A stretch of DNA of 64,000 bases from Micrococcales bacterium (GCA_009779195.1 WRET01000006.1:19303-83302), one strand, 5' to 3'. Shown: positions 1 through 7,504, counted from the first letter of the stretch. Made by a program: numbers and translations. Notes: generated by a model not told the origin, from the letters alone.

Positions 1-1328
1 CGCAGCACGACGTGCTTGGACTGCAGGGCCATGAACAGCAGCTGGTCGATGGTCCCGACGACCATCGACGCCAGCACCCCTTTCTTGCGACCGGTCAGCC
101 AGGACTCCACGCGGGCTTCGACCCGGGCACGCTGACGTGCATCCCAGCGTCCCGGCTCGTCATCGTGGATGTCGGTCGGCCGATTGCCGCGACCCAGGCC
201 GGAGTAGTCGTTGTTCAGACCCGCCTTGCCGTGGGCCAGGTGGACGCTGGTGATCCCTCCACCGTCGAGGTTCTCGATCCAGTCCAGGACCCGGCCGAAC
301 ATCGCGTCGGAGGTTGCCATCGTCGGAAGCCCGACGTAGAGACCGCCGCAGCCGAACTTCTCAGCCAGGATCTCGCCAGCCATCAAGGCCGCTTCAGTCT
401 TTCCAGAGCCCATCGTCGACTCCACGATGACCAGTGGGGGAGTCGTGACCCCCACGGCAGCCTCCACGGTGTGCACCTGGATCCCGCGTGGTGTCCCCGG
501 CAGGCTGGGGAACCTGCGGTGCAGGAGGGTGGCCGCATCATGGCTCACCCCAGCTGGGTGCCACGGCTTGGCAAGTCCCAATGTCTTCCAGGCAACAGCG
601 GTCCGATGCTCGTCCACGGGGCTGAAGGGGAAGAGGCTGGTGTCGGACGCCAACCAGTCGCACACGATCACTGCGCCAGTCAGCAGAGACTGGACAGTCG
701 GGCTGAGGCGGTGCGTGGCCCACCGTGCCAGATGTTCGCTGGCGCCGGTGTAGTCCGCCATGGCGTCCAAGATCTCGTCCTGGGTCTCGATCCATGACCC
801 TGTGCCAACCAGGTCCCGCCGCTGTGCCAGCCAGTTGAGTGCGGCGTTGGTCGGTGGGACGCCGTGGTGACCCCCGACGACGACCGCGTAGGTGCTCGCG
901 GCCCGCCGGTCCGCGTCGTACCGATCCCTCAGCCAACGGGAAAGCACAACGTGGCCGACCAGGCCGTGCGGGGCTTGGGAGAAGTCAGTAGTGTCGCGGG
1001 GCAGGACCAGACCCTGCTCACGCATCCGATCCGCCAGGGTGGGAACCTTCGCGGCGAACGGGGGCGAGACCTTCCCGATGTCGTGGCAGCCAGCCATCCA
1101 CTTCAGGAGGATCGCCCCGTCCCGAGCCTCATCTGGAAGGTCCCGCTCGATGGTCTCCCGAACCAGCGGGGGAATCCACGCCCAGACGTCGGGTGCGACG
1201 TCTGCCGCGTCGAGGAGGTGCCGGACCAGCGGGAGCCGCTCGTCTCCCTCGAATCCCGACGACTTCCCCCAGACCGAGGACGCTGCGGGGCTCCACTGGG
1301 GCTGTTCTCCATCGGTGACCTGGGGCAT
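1..1328 (-). CDS. cas3: CRISPR-associated nuclease-helicase Cas3, type I-E-like (N-terminal part, runs off left edge)
   Basis: Cas3 is the HD nuclease and SF2 helicase that degrades target DNA after the Cascade complex has bound it. About 442 residues are visible, read leftward; the frame is open to the edge. An N-terminal VWGKS segment precedes the HD domain, as is usual in type I-E proteins. The HD motif is H82-D83 in HDIGK, with a second histidine pair GGHH at 154-155. The helicase Walker A motif GSGKT lies at 307-311, and VGTIDQ appears close to the truncated end. The start is the ATG at 1328, the first one upstream of the conserved WGKS block. The remaining helicase motifs, the other cas genes and any array must lie to the left. 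Subtype I-E is inferred from resemblance, not from neighbours. Confidence 0.9.
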   Translation of the reverse strand, partial: MPQVTDGEQPQWSPAASSVWGKSSGFEGDERLPLVRHLLDAADVAPDVWAWIPPLVRETIERDLPDEARDGAILLKWMAGCHDIGKVSPPFAAKVPTLADRMREQGLVLPRDTTDFSQAPHGLVGHVVLSRWLRDRYDADRRAASTYAVVVGGHHGVPPTNAALNWLAQRRDLVGTGSWIETQDEILDAMADYTGASEHLARWATHRLSPTVQSLLTGAVIVCDWLASDTSLFPFSPVDEHRTAVAWKTLGLAKPWHPAGVSHDAATLLHRRFPSLPGTPRGIQVHTVEAAVGVTTPPLVIVESTMGSGKTEAALMAGEILAEKFGCGGLYVGLPTMATSDAMFGRVLDWIENLDGGGITSVHLAHGKAGLNNDYSGLGRGNRPTDIHDDEPGRWDARQRARVEARVESWLTGRKKGVLASMVVGTIDQLLFMALQSKHVVL

Positions 1329-1551
1329 GTGAACATGCTGACAGACTGCTCTCGAATTGGCAAGTTGAGACAGACTGTTCTTCTCCTAGCAGTGCCTCTC
1401 GTACAGACCGCGAGACGGGACAGTGGCTGAGGCAGTCTCGGCCAGATGCCCAGTAGGGTGGTGCTCGTCCTCGCCGATGCGGGGGTGAGCCGTTGCCGAT
1501 TCGCTCGCTGATGTGTTCCCTGCTGTTGCGGGGCTTCTGACCAGGTATGGG

Positions 1552-1983
1552 TCAGTCCAGCAAGGTCAGCAACTCAAGCCCGGTCACATCCCGGAAGATC
1601 CTGTCGTGGGCGACCAGCGGTACACCAAGGTGCAGTGCAGTCGCAGCGACCCACCTGTCGGCTTCGTGGTCCTTCTGGCCTAGGCCGTGGCCGGACTGGA
1701 CGCACCAACACCGCAGGTCGACGTAGGTCGCGATCATGGAGTGGCCAGGGCCAACCGTCGTGACGCTGTGGAGGCGGTCTTCCAACTGGCGCATGCGGCG
1801 ATCGCCCCACCTGGCGAGCGCAGCGCCAAACCGGAGTTCTGCGACGGTGACGAATGAGATGATGACGGCCCGGTCGGCCAAGACGGGCCGGTATGCGAAC
1901 TCCAGCCCTTCACCTGAGGGTGCGAGCCGCGCCCCGAAGACACCGGTGTCGACGACGACTCGGCCGGTCGCAGTCGGTGTCAT
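1552..1983 (-). CDS. PIN-domain toxin, VapC-like
   Basis: PIN proteins are metal-dependent ribonucleases and the usual toxin half of VapBC modules. The protein is about 143 residues. The acidic residues expected of a PIN site are visible: Asp in VVVDTG near residue 11, Glu in TVAELRFG, Asp in HEADRWVA, and Asp in VAHDRIF near the end. The ATG at 1983 overlaps the TGA of the small upstream antitoxin gene as ATGA, a normal arrangement for translational coupling. Longer in-frame starts further upstream would run across the antitoxin gene in another frame and are rejected. The RNA target cannot be read from sequence. Confidence 0.85.
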   Translation of the reverse strand: MTPTATGRVVVDTGVFGARLAPSGEGLEFAYRPVLADRAVIISFVTVAELRFGAALARWGDRRMRQLEDRLHSVTTVGPGHSMIATYVDLRCWCVQSGHGLGQKDHEADRWVAATALHLGVPLVAHDRIFRDVTGLELLTLLD

Positions 1984-2147
1984 GCGCTGGTGATCGTGTC
2001 GAAGAAGACCCGCGACTCGTCCTCGGTCAGGCCTGGGATCACCATCTGGTCGTACGGAGGCAGTGGACGTGCCTGCGCTAGCAACCGTTCGACGGGCTCG
2101 TCTGGCCACTCTTCGGTACAGGCCGACTGTGTCGTGGGTTCGGACAT
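1980..2147 (-). CDS. Small antitoxin partner of the PIN toxin
   Basis: This 55-residue acidic protein ends at the ATGA overlap with the PIN toxin gene. A Shine-Dalgarno-like GAGG sits about 8 nt upstream of the ATG, so it has its own translation start. The sequence contains RLLAQARPLPPYDQM and a C-terminal TEDESRVFFDTI, which looks like a short toxin-binding tail rather than a full DNA-binding domain. Antitoxin identity is inferred from position and size. The same frame is also open upstream into the preceding PIN gene, so the residues may also be made as the C-terminus of a longer fusion. Confidence 0.7.
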   Translation of the reverse strand: MSEPTTQSACTEEWPDEPVERLLAQARPLPPYDQMVIPGLTEDESRVFFDTITSA

Positions 2148-2813
2148 CAGGCACCTCGCTCCCTGGCTCAGGGCACCAGAATACCCAACTAACCAGGTGC
2201 CCGGTTGGGCTGTCGGCGCTGGGTCGGGGCTTCCAGGATTGGTGGGTGCACATGCCTCGAGGGCTATTGTCGCGCTTATGCCCCGACTGGTGGTCGTTCC
2301 TTGATGGCTCCGTGCCACACGTCTGGGTGTGTGCAGCCGACGGGTCTGGACCACCTGGGTGACGAACTCTCGGGGGCGCAGGATCGCGATACGGCTGTGC
2401 CAGGGGCTGAGCGCGGTCAGGTCGGTGGAGACGACGAGGATCGCGTCGGTTGCGACGGCCAGGTCTAGCACGAGGTTGTCCTCGTGGTCGTCGATGTCGA
2501 AAACGGTGCGGGGCGGTTCGACGACGATGCCTCCGGTCGTGTGGACGATCTCGACGATGGCGGCGATGGCGCGGGCCGTGATCTGCTCAGACAGGCCGGC
2601 GGCGCGCAGCACCCGGGTTGTGTTCGTGATGATGTGCGGTGAGGTGACCAGGCGGAAGGCTTCGGCGTCGAAGGCGATCGACAGGCAGTCGGCTGCGGGG
2701 TTGTCTGTGGTGGGAGGCACCTCGTCGAGCAACGGCCACGACGTGTGCGGGCCGATGACCGCGTCGATGTAGACGTTGATGTCGAAGACGACTGCCGGTC
2801 GCGGCTCACTCAC
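1980..2813 (-). CDS. PIN-domain toxin reading in frame into the downstream antitoxin
   Basis: The first 160 or so residues form a PIN domain of the COG1569-like type: Asp in VVFDINVYID near residue 10, a SPHIITNT segment, Asp residues in DHEDNLVLDLA, and Asp in VSTDLTALS. After about residue 160 there is no stop. The frame continues through roughly 60 residues of low-complexity, non-conserved-looking sequence and then through the complete small antitoxin of the next module. The start ATG at 2813 overlaps the 3' end of the upstream antitoxin gene by 8 bp. An ancestral stop was probably lost, so the natural product may be a 277-residue fusion. The downstream antitoxin keeps its own ribosome binding site. 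Confidence 0.75.
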   Translation of the reverse strand: MSEPRPAVVFDINVYIDAVIGPHTSWPLLDEVPPTTDNPAADCLSIAFDAEAFRLVTSPHIITNTTRVLRAAGLSEQITARAIAAIVEIVHTTGGIVVEPPRTVFDIDDHEDNLVLDLAVATDAILVVSTDLTALSPWHSRIAILRPREFVTQVVQTRRLHTPRRVARSHQGTTTSRGISATIALEACAPTNPGSPDPAPTAQPGTWLVGYSGALSQGARCLMSEPTTQSACTEEWPDEPVERLLAQARPLPPYDQMVIPGLTEDESRVFFDTITSA

Positions 2814-3060
2814 GGTTCTCGGCCAGGACCTGCTTCACCAGGGCCTGCACCTCGTCAGGGGTGTAGACCCGTCCACCCATCTCGGCACGGGCGTCGGCCT
2901 GGAGGGTTCGCATCTTCTCTGCCCAGGCGTCGTGGCGCAGCCTTCGCATCGCGACCCGGAGGAACTCGCTGCGGTTCCCGCCGCCGTATTTCTCGACCAG
3001 CTCGTCGAGCAGGGGAAGGTCTTCCTCGGCGACAGCGAACCCGATCGACCTGGACGCCAT
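2806..3060 (-). CDS. Ribbon-helix-helix antitoxin, VapB-like
   Basis: An 84-residue protein. Its N-terminus, RSIGFAVAEEDLPLLDELVEKY followed by NRSEFLRVAMRRL, matches the strand-helix-helix pattern of RHH antitoxins, with the Asn-Arg-Ser turn before the second helix. The C-terminal half is acidic and would wrap the PIN toxin. A strong GAGGAGG Shine-Dalgarno sequence lies just upstream of the ATG at 3060. The stop overlaps the PIN gene start by 8 bp. It is the first gene of the four-part leftward toxin-antitoxin cluster, so it probably carries the promoter and autoregulates it. Confidence 0.8.
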   Translation of the reverse strand: MASRSIGFAVAEEDLPLLDELVEKYGGGNRSEFLRVAMRRLRHDAWAEKMRTLQADARAEMGGRVYTPDEVQALVKQVLAENRE

Positions 3061-3223
3061 CTCACCCCTCCTCACGTTTGCAACGCATTCACAATACATC
3101 TGAGAGCCGACGGGTGTCCACGGGTTGCCGAGAGTGGTGCCATCCGCTCGGGAGCTGCCAGCCGCGGTCCTGGGCCGGGTACCGGAGAGGATGAGAGTCC
3201 GGGGGTTTTGGTCGCTGTGAGCG

Positions 3224-3293
3224 GCGTGGGCTTGACGCCGGAGGTGAAGACGTGAACGAGATGGTGCACGAGTGGCCCACACCACAAACCTGA
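3224..3293 (+). pseudogene. Truncated 5' copy of the DUF1905 gene
   Basis: About 48 nt here match the promoter-proximal region and first codons of the intact DUF1905 gene at 10781, with roughly eight mismatches by eye. The ribosome binding site GGAGGTG and the GTG start (3252) are retained. The frame gives only 13 residues (MNEMVHEW...) before a TGA at 3291-3293. The -10-like TAGGCT of the intact gene is TGGGCT here. It is a decayed partial duplicate. Confidence 0.6.
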
Positions 3294-3356
3294 CGCACAC
3301 CCTGCAGGGTCGGTGTCGCTCCCTGGATGTGGGTGGTGGTCTCTAGGATCGTTGCT

Positions 3357-4391
3357 ATGACCTCGGCGCCGCCATCGCAGATCGTCTGGTACCAGACGGA
3401 CGACGGTCGCACGCGTGTCGACGTGCGCATGGTGGACGAGACGGTGTGGCTGTCGCAGGCGCAGATGGTCGAGCTGTTCCAGTCGAGCAAGGCCAACGTC
3501 TCCGAGCACATCAAGCATGTCTTTGACGAAGGGGAGTTGGAGGAGGAGGCAGTTGTTCGGAAGTTCCGAACAACTGCTTCGGACGGCAAGACGTACCAGG
3601 TCACGCACTACAACCTGGACGTGATCATCTCGGTGGGTTACCGGGTGAAGTCGCTGCGGGGGACCCAGTTCCGCCGGTGGGCGCTGGGGGTGCTCAAGGA
3701 GTATCTGACCAAGGGGTTCGCGATGAACGACCCGCTGCTGAAGGAGGCTGGCGGCGGGTCGTACTGGCGTGAGCTGCTCGACCGTATCCGCGACATCCGG
3801 TCGTCGGAGAAGGTGTTCTACCGGCAGGTGCTCGACCTGTACGCCACCAGCGTCGACTACGACCCGCGGACGCCCGAGAGCCTCGAGTTCTTCAAGATCG
3901 TGCAGTACAAGATGCACTACGCCGCCCACGGTCACACCGCAGCCGAGGTCATCGCGGACCGCGCAGACGCAGGCCAGCCGTTCATGGGCCTGACCGTCTT
4001 CGACGGCGCCCAGCCGCGCCGCGCCGAGGTCGTCGTCGCCAAGAACTACCTCACCGAGCCCGAGCTCGCGACCCTCAACCGGATGGTCTCAGCGTTCCTC
4101 GACCTGGCCGAGCTCCGCGCGATGCAACGTGTTCCGATGTACATGCGCGACTGGGTCGCCGAGCTGGACGACTTCGCCACCCGTTACGGCCAAGGAGTCC
4201 CCTCCGGCCCTGGAACCGTCAGCCACGACGACGCTGTCGAGCACGCCACAGAAGCCTACGACGAGTACCTGAAACGCCTCACGGCGCAGCCGTCTCCAGC
4301 CGAGTTGGACTATCTCGACGCGATCACGACCACCGGGAAACAGATCGAGAAGGATCGCCGTTCACGACCGAAGCCCGGTGGAGCGGCCTGA
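3357..4391 (+). CDS. rhuM: RhuM family protein (virulence RhuM, COG3943)
   Basis: A 344-residue protein of the RhuM family, known from Salmonella pathogenicity island 3 and common in defence and mobile islands; its biochemical role is unsettled. Family hallmarks are visible: VWLSQAQMVELFQ (a winged-helix-like N-terminal part), HYNLDVIISVGYRVKS, GTQFRRWA, and a C-terminal region with RDIRSSEKVFYRQVLDLYATS. I chose the ATG at 3357, which has AGGA about 9 nt upstream; the in-frame ATG at 3327 has no site. A perfect 29-bp palindrome lies inside the coding sequence at 3549-3577. A broken second copy of its middle part lies at 7519-7665. Confidence 0.88.
   Translation: MTSAPPSQIVWYQTDDGRTRVDVRMVDETVWLSQAQMVELFQSSKANVSEHIKHVFDEGELEEEAVVRKFRTTASDGKTYQVTHYNLDVIISVGYRVKSLRGTQFRRWALGVLKEYLTKGFAMNDPLLKEAGGGSYWRELLDRIRDIRSSEKVFYRQVLDLYATSVDYDPRTPESLEFFKIVQYKMHYAAHGHTAAEVIADRADAGQPFMGLTVFDGAQPRRAEVVVAKNYLTEPELATLNRMVSAFLDLAELRAMQRVPMYMRDWVAELDDFATRYGQGVPSGPGTVSHDDAVEHATEAYDEYLKRLTAQPSPAELDYLDAITTTGKQIEKDRRSRPKPGGAA
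3549..3577. repeat. Perfect 29-bp palindrome inside rhuM
   Basis: Two 14-nt arms, GCAGTTGTTCGGAA and its exact complement, flank a single G. The outer part CAGTTGTT / AACAACTG is shared with the palindrome at 5816-5842. In the mRNA it would form a strong hairpin. Confidence 0.9.
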
Positions 4392-4397
4392 CTGGCT

Positions 4398-4484
4398 GGT
4401 CAGTCCTGGATTCCGAGGGCGAGCCGTAGGGGTGTGGACACCTTCGTCGGCTCTGTCGACCGACAGCACCGCACAACGGTCGTC
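4398..4484 (-). pseudogene. Duplicate fragment of the nucleotidyltransferase 3' end
   Basis: These 87 nt match 5952-6036, the last 28 or so codons of the AbiEii-like nucleotidyltransferase, with a few substitutions and small indels. One extra G within the GTAGGGG run shifts the frame. The fragment starts just after the rhuM stop codon, so the two genes or copies of them were once rearranged next to each other. Confidence 0.75.
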
Positions 4485-4486
4485 CT

Positions 4487-4683
4487 GTGCATGTTCTTCG
4501 TCCCCGCGATCGTGGGTCTCGTCCTGGGCATCGTCGTGCTCAGTCAGACGAAGCACGACGGTTCTGGTGGTCAGGGCATGGCGATCGTCGGGTGGTCACC
4601 AGCGCGGTCAGCCTGGTTCTCGCGTCGTCCTGCTCGTCGTCGGGATTGTGTCCGACGACACCACCACCGACGAGTACCGCTAG
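4487..4683 (+). pseudogene. DUF4190-like membrane protein remnant, frameshifted
   Basis: The translated stretch IVGLVLGIVVLSQTKHDG, then GGQGMAIVG, is the characteristic core of DUF4190 proteins: a transmembrane helix, a Q-T-K loop and a GxGMAI block. A frameshift follows; the expected next helix (VTSAVSLVLA) continues in a neighbouring frame. The upstream part has been replaced by the nucleotidyltransferase fragment. No start codon of its own can be supported. Confidence 0.6.
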
Positions 4684-4841
4684 GGTGCCCAGGCAGTCGA
4701 ACAGGTCACCACCCCTTCGTGACCAGCAGGGCGTGATCAGGGACTCCACGACCAGGTGGCGCTGCTCGGCGATCCGGCGACGACGGCCAGTCTGCAGGGT
4801 AGGACGGCAGCGGACTGGTCAGTCGTCCCGTGCCCGAGCGA

Positions 4842-5501
4842 TCAAGGGTGGATGGTCTGGACGTTGGCGGCCAGAGCGGGGGGCAGTGACACGGCCGGGG
4901 CGTTCCAGCCGATCCAGGTGCCTCCGCAGTCCATGACCAGGAACGGGCCAGCGCGCCAGAAGTTGTGGCTAGGTTCGGGGAACACGTACCGACCGTCCAT
5001 CCACAGCGGTTCGGCGTCGTCCATCAGGTTGCTCTCGGCGAGTGCTTCGTCGGACCTCACCACCACCAGGTGTGGAGACGAAAACGCTGTCTACTGAAGT
5101 GCGTAGGTGGTGAGTAGGTGCGACAGCGAGACGTCCAGCGGGACATAACCCTCGTCGGGGCCGTTCAGGTCGTAGTCATCGTCGAAGAGATAACCGCCGT
5201 TGAAGTAGACCCTTGTGTCGTCTCCGCCGGTCGTGACGTAGCAATCCCAGTTGCCCTGATTCTCGTCCAGGAAATAGATCTTGCCGTCCTGGTCGGCCAG
5301 CGTGAGTTCGACAAGATGATCCTGGCAGTCCAGCAGGTACGGCCCGTCGCCCAGGTCGACCGGACTCGGCCAGCGGCCCGCAAAGGCGTACAGTTCGGCC
5401 AGCGGCTGTGGCACATGTTCCGGTATCTCGTCCCGAGGCACGCCGTACTCTGGTCGCCACTCGCCCAGCCAGTCGACAGGGAACCGTTTCAGACCGTTCA
5501 A
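4842..5501 (-). pseudogene. SUKH/SMI1-KNR4-like protein interrupted by an in-frame amber codon
   Basis: From the ATG at 5501 the first 136 residues have a SUKH/SMI1-like look: VDWLGEWRPEYGVP, PQPLAELYAFAGRWPS, a Gln-Asp-His stretch, FLDENQGNWDCYV, and LSHLLTTYALQ. SUKH proteins often act as immunity proteins against polymorphic toxins. The frame then meets TAG at 5091-5093, and without any shift continues for about 83 sensible residues (TAFSSPHLVVVRSDEAL, then ESNLMDDAEPLWMDGRYVF) to a stop at 4842. The family usually has Glu at this position, so a single GAG-to-TAG change would explain it. The gene is either inactivated, split into two peptides, or read through. Confidence 0.65.
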
Positions 5502-5573
5502 CGAATCGTCGGCCTCGATCGTCAGTTCGACCTCCCAGGTAGCCGTCGGCAGTGCGGCTCAGGAGAGTCTAGG

Positions 5574-5774
5574 TCATGCTCGACACATCGAGTGCCGAGT
5601 ATGCAGGTCAGGGTGGGTGGTGACGTCCAGGCCGTCGTGGACGTCCCCAGCGAGGATCCCTCGGACCACGGCGCCGTTGGTCTCAGCGTCTCGGACCAGG
5701 CGGGCGATACCGCGCCTGTCCGCATCGGCCACCGAGAGGTGCTTCGGGGAAGCGGAGGACAGGCGGAGGGGCAC
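5574..5774 (-). pseudogene. Phd/YefM-like antitoxin fragment
   Basis: The stretch SVADADRRGIARLVRDAE followed by GAVV resembles the N-terminal DNA-binding part of Phd-family antitoxins. The usual continuation (xxHGRPVAAV) is absent; after GAVV the sequence changes to an unrelated GILAGDVHDGLDV tail. No toxin partner is visible nearby. It is most likely the N-terminal remnant of a lost toxin-antitoxin pair. Family assignment is by resemblance only. Confidence 0.4.
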
Positions 5775-5815
5775 CCGACGATTATCGCTCAGTGGACGTA
5801 GGTTGTTGACCGCTC

Positions 5816-5842
5816 CAGTTGTTGCAGATTCTGCAACAACTG
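5816..5842. repeat. Perfect 27-bp palindrome
   Basis: Arms CAGTTGTTGCAGA and TCTGCAACAACTG flank a single T. The outer eight bases on each side are identical to those of the rhuM-internal palindrome at 3549-3577. Confidence 0.9.
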
Positions 5843-5951
5843 CCTTCGGTCGACCGTGGAGAACTTGCTGGGCTCTACGGCGCCGACCCGTCGCAGGTCG
5901 ACCAGGCGATCCGTTTCGAGCACGTCACCACTGTGAATTTAGTCCATCCCC
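5843..5951 (+). other. Possible coding remnant of unknown origin
   Basis: On the plus strand this stretch reads as an open, protein-like segment (LPSVDRGELAGLYGADPSQ, then DQAIRFEHVTT) without a start codon and ends against the nucleotidyltransferase gene. It looks like the C-terminal end of a lost gene. I do not recognise the family. Confidence 0.3.
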
Positions 5952-5953
5952 GG

Positions 5954-6691
5954 TCAGTCTGGGATACCCAGGGCGAGCCGTAGGGTGTGGACACCTTCGT
6001 CGGCTCCCTCGACCGACAGCACCGCACGACGGTCGTGGACGATGGCCCCGAGCATGTTGTGCAGGTAGTGGCGGTCGCGTTTGGTGGCGTCGTGGATCTG
6101 GTCGCCGTGTTCGATGAGGGTGCACAGGACCAAGAAGTCGGTCAGGTGGCGTCTTCGGGTGCGGTCGAGGGCGACGGTGTGGGCAGCGGCTTTGGCGACC
6201 AGCGCTCCCAGGAGGTTGGGACGGCGGACCGTTCCGGTGCGTTCACCGATGCTCACCTGGACGTCCTGGGTGCGGTCGAGGGCCTGCTGTGCCGCTGGGG
6301 TCTCCAGCGTGGTGCCACCTCGTGCGCCCTTGCGTCGTGCGGCTCGTTCGCCGACGCCGTGGGGGATGAGCACGTCGATCTGCGCGCCGTCACGCACCCA
6401 CCGGTGCTGGTGGCCTTTCGGGGACGTCCCCGCCGGGACGAACCCGAGGCCGCCCAGGACGCTGGTGAACGTCATCAGCACCCCGGGGTGCGAGGGCTGG
6501 CCGCGCACGTCGAGCACTGTGTCGATGTCGTCGGTGGGCCGGGCCGGGCTCGTGCCGCGCTCGGCGCACCACAGGTGGACCATCTGCCCACCTACCAGGG
6601 TCCATCCTGTGGGGTGCGCGTGGTACACGTCGAACAGCGCTAACCACCCGGCACGCTGAGGCTCGGGCAGAGGGGGCATCACGACTGTCAT
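5954..6691 (-). CDS. AbiEii-like nucleotidyltransferase, putative toxin
   Basis: A 245-residue protein with the minimal nucleotidyltransferase core: TLVGGQMVHLW at 31-41 (the GG motif) and TDDIDTVLDV with Asp54, Asp55 and Asp57 as likely metal ligands. A later lysine-containing helix (VAKAAAHTVALDR) fits the AbiEii/AbiGii arrangement. Relatives in type IV or AbiE-like modules transfer nucleotides to RNA, for example to tRNA 3' ends, and block translation. The ATG overlaps the upstream HTH gene stop as ATGA, so the two are translationally coupled. A partial duplicate of its 3' end lies at 4398-4484. Target and activity are not deducible. Confidence 0.82.
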   Translation of the reverse strand: MTVVMPPLPEPQRAGWLALFDVYHAHPTGWTLVGGQMVHLWCAERGTSPARPTDDIDTVLDVRGQPSHPGVLMTFTSVLGGLGFVPAGTSPKGHQHRWVRDGAQIDVLIPHGVGERAARRKGARGGTTLETPAAQQALDRTQDVQVSIGERTGTVRRPNLLGALVAKAAAHTVALDRTRRRHLTDFLVLCTLIEHGDQIHDATKRDRHYLHNMLGAIVHDRRAVLSVEGADEGVHTLRLALGIPD

Positions 6692-7323
6692 GCCAGGGCC
6701 TCGGCGATCAGGGTGCGGGCGCGCGCCAGCTCACGGTCGCTACCGTGGTCAGCCAGGTCCGCGGCCACCAGCAGGCTCGGGACCGGTCGGGTCGGCAGGG
6801 CACCGACGACGTGGAGCACGACGTTGTCGTTCGGGCCGCCGGGACGCAGCAGGTACCTGTGGCGCACCGCCGCCAGGTCGTCGCTGGCGACATACGCCTC
6901 CACCAGGGCTCCTGCAGAGATCCCGGCGCGGGGGTCCGACAAGCCGGAGGGCACCAGGCGCTCGTCGTCGAGCATCTGGTCGTTGTTGCGCGTGGCGAAC
7001 CAGCGGTGCTGTGCACGTGAAGCCACCCACGAGGCCAGCAACCGCTCCGGCTCGCTGTCAGCGGACAGGCGCTTGCGGCGTTGGCGCCACCGGTACGCCT
7101 GGTCCGGCGCGTAGTGCTCGGGGACGGTGTCGGCCAAGAACGCCCAGGCCACGTCAGGTGCCATGGGTCGGGTCCGGTACAGGCTCGACGGCAACGACGC
7201 AGCCTCCACGAGCCAGTGGCCGCCGACCTGTCGTGCCTGGACCCGCCCCGCTGCGATCAGCGCCCGCAGACGCCGGGGCGAGACCCCGAGCACCTGGGCC
7301 GCTTCAGCGGTCGACACCTCCAT
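6688..7323 (-). CDS. HTH-domain antitoxin partner of the nucleotidyltransferase
   Basis: A protein of about 211 residues. It begins with a MerR/excisionase-like helix-turn-helix (STAEAAQVLGVSPRRLRALIAAGRV, then a wing WLVEAASL), followed by an unfamiliar region that could bind the toxin (ERLLASWVASRAQHRWF, YVASDDLAAVRHRYLLRPGG). The start choice matters: a GTG at 7329 is possible, but a clear TATAGT at 7331-7336 sits 7 nt upstream of the ATG at 7323, so I favour a leaderless transcript starting at that ATG. It is followed by the nucleotidyltransferase gene with an ATGA overlap. The arrangement resembles AbiEi/AbiEii, although this HTH subfamily is not the classical AbiEi wHTH. Confidence 0.75.
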   Translation of the reverse strand: MEVSTAEAAQVLGVSPRRLRALIAAGRVQARQVGGHWLVEAASLPSSLYRTRPMAPDVAWAFLADTVPEHYAPDQAYRWRQRRKRLSADSEPERLLASWVASRAQHRWFATRNNDQMLDDERLVPSGLSDPRAGISAGALVEAYVASDDLAAVRHRYLLRPGGPNDNVVLHVVGALPTRPVPSLLVAADLADHGSDRELARARTLIAEALA

Positions 7324-7330
7324 AGGCACG

Positions 7331-7336
7331 ACTATA
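7331..7336 (-). promoter_or_regulatory. -10 element TATAGT of the HTH/nucleotidyltransferase pair
   Basis: On the minus strand TATAGT lies 7 nt before the ATG at 7323, the distance expected when transcription starts at the A of the start codon. No convincing -35 box is seen. Confidence 0.55.
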
Positions 7337-7357
7337 CCAGTAGCGGAATGGATGTGC

Positions 7358-7504
7358 CTACAGGTGTTGGTGTGCGGCGGCTTCCAGGTCGTCGCGGTCG
7401 AATCCGAACGTGGCGATCACCTCGTCGAGGTAGCGGCGGATCCCTGTGCCGCTGACCGTGCGAGCAAGTACCAGCGTGTTGTGGTCGTCCTCCGCAGGCT
7501 TCTG
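7358..7504 (-). pseudogene. C-terminal remnant of an unrecognised protein
   Basis: About 48 residues before a stop at 7358 look coding (LVLARTVSGTGIRRYLDEVIATFGF in part, then DRDDLEAAA). The upstream part of the frame merges into the antisense of the rhuM fragment, so the N-terminus is missing. It may be the tail of a DNA-binding or ATPase protein; I cannot assign it. Confidence 0.4.

Noticed and set aside
1329..1551. Possible CRISPR repeats next to cas3
   Set aside because: No repeated unit of 25-40 bp with spacers can be found in this gap; it most likely holds only the cas3 promoter.
2063..2772. Several plus-strand frames across the toxin-antitoxin cluster
   Set aside because: They are shadows of the PIN and antitoxin genes, which have motif support, ribosome binding sites and stop-start overlaps.
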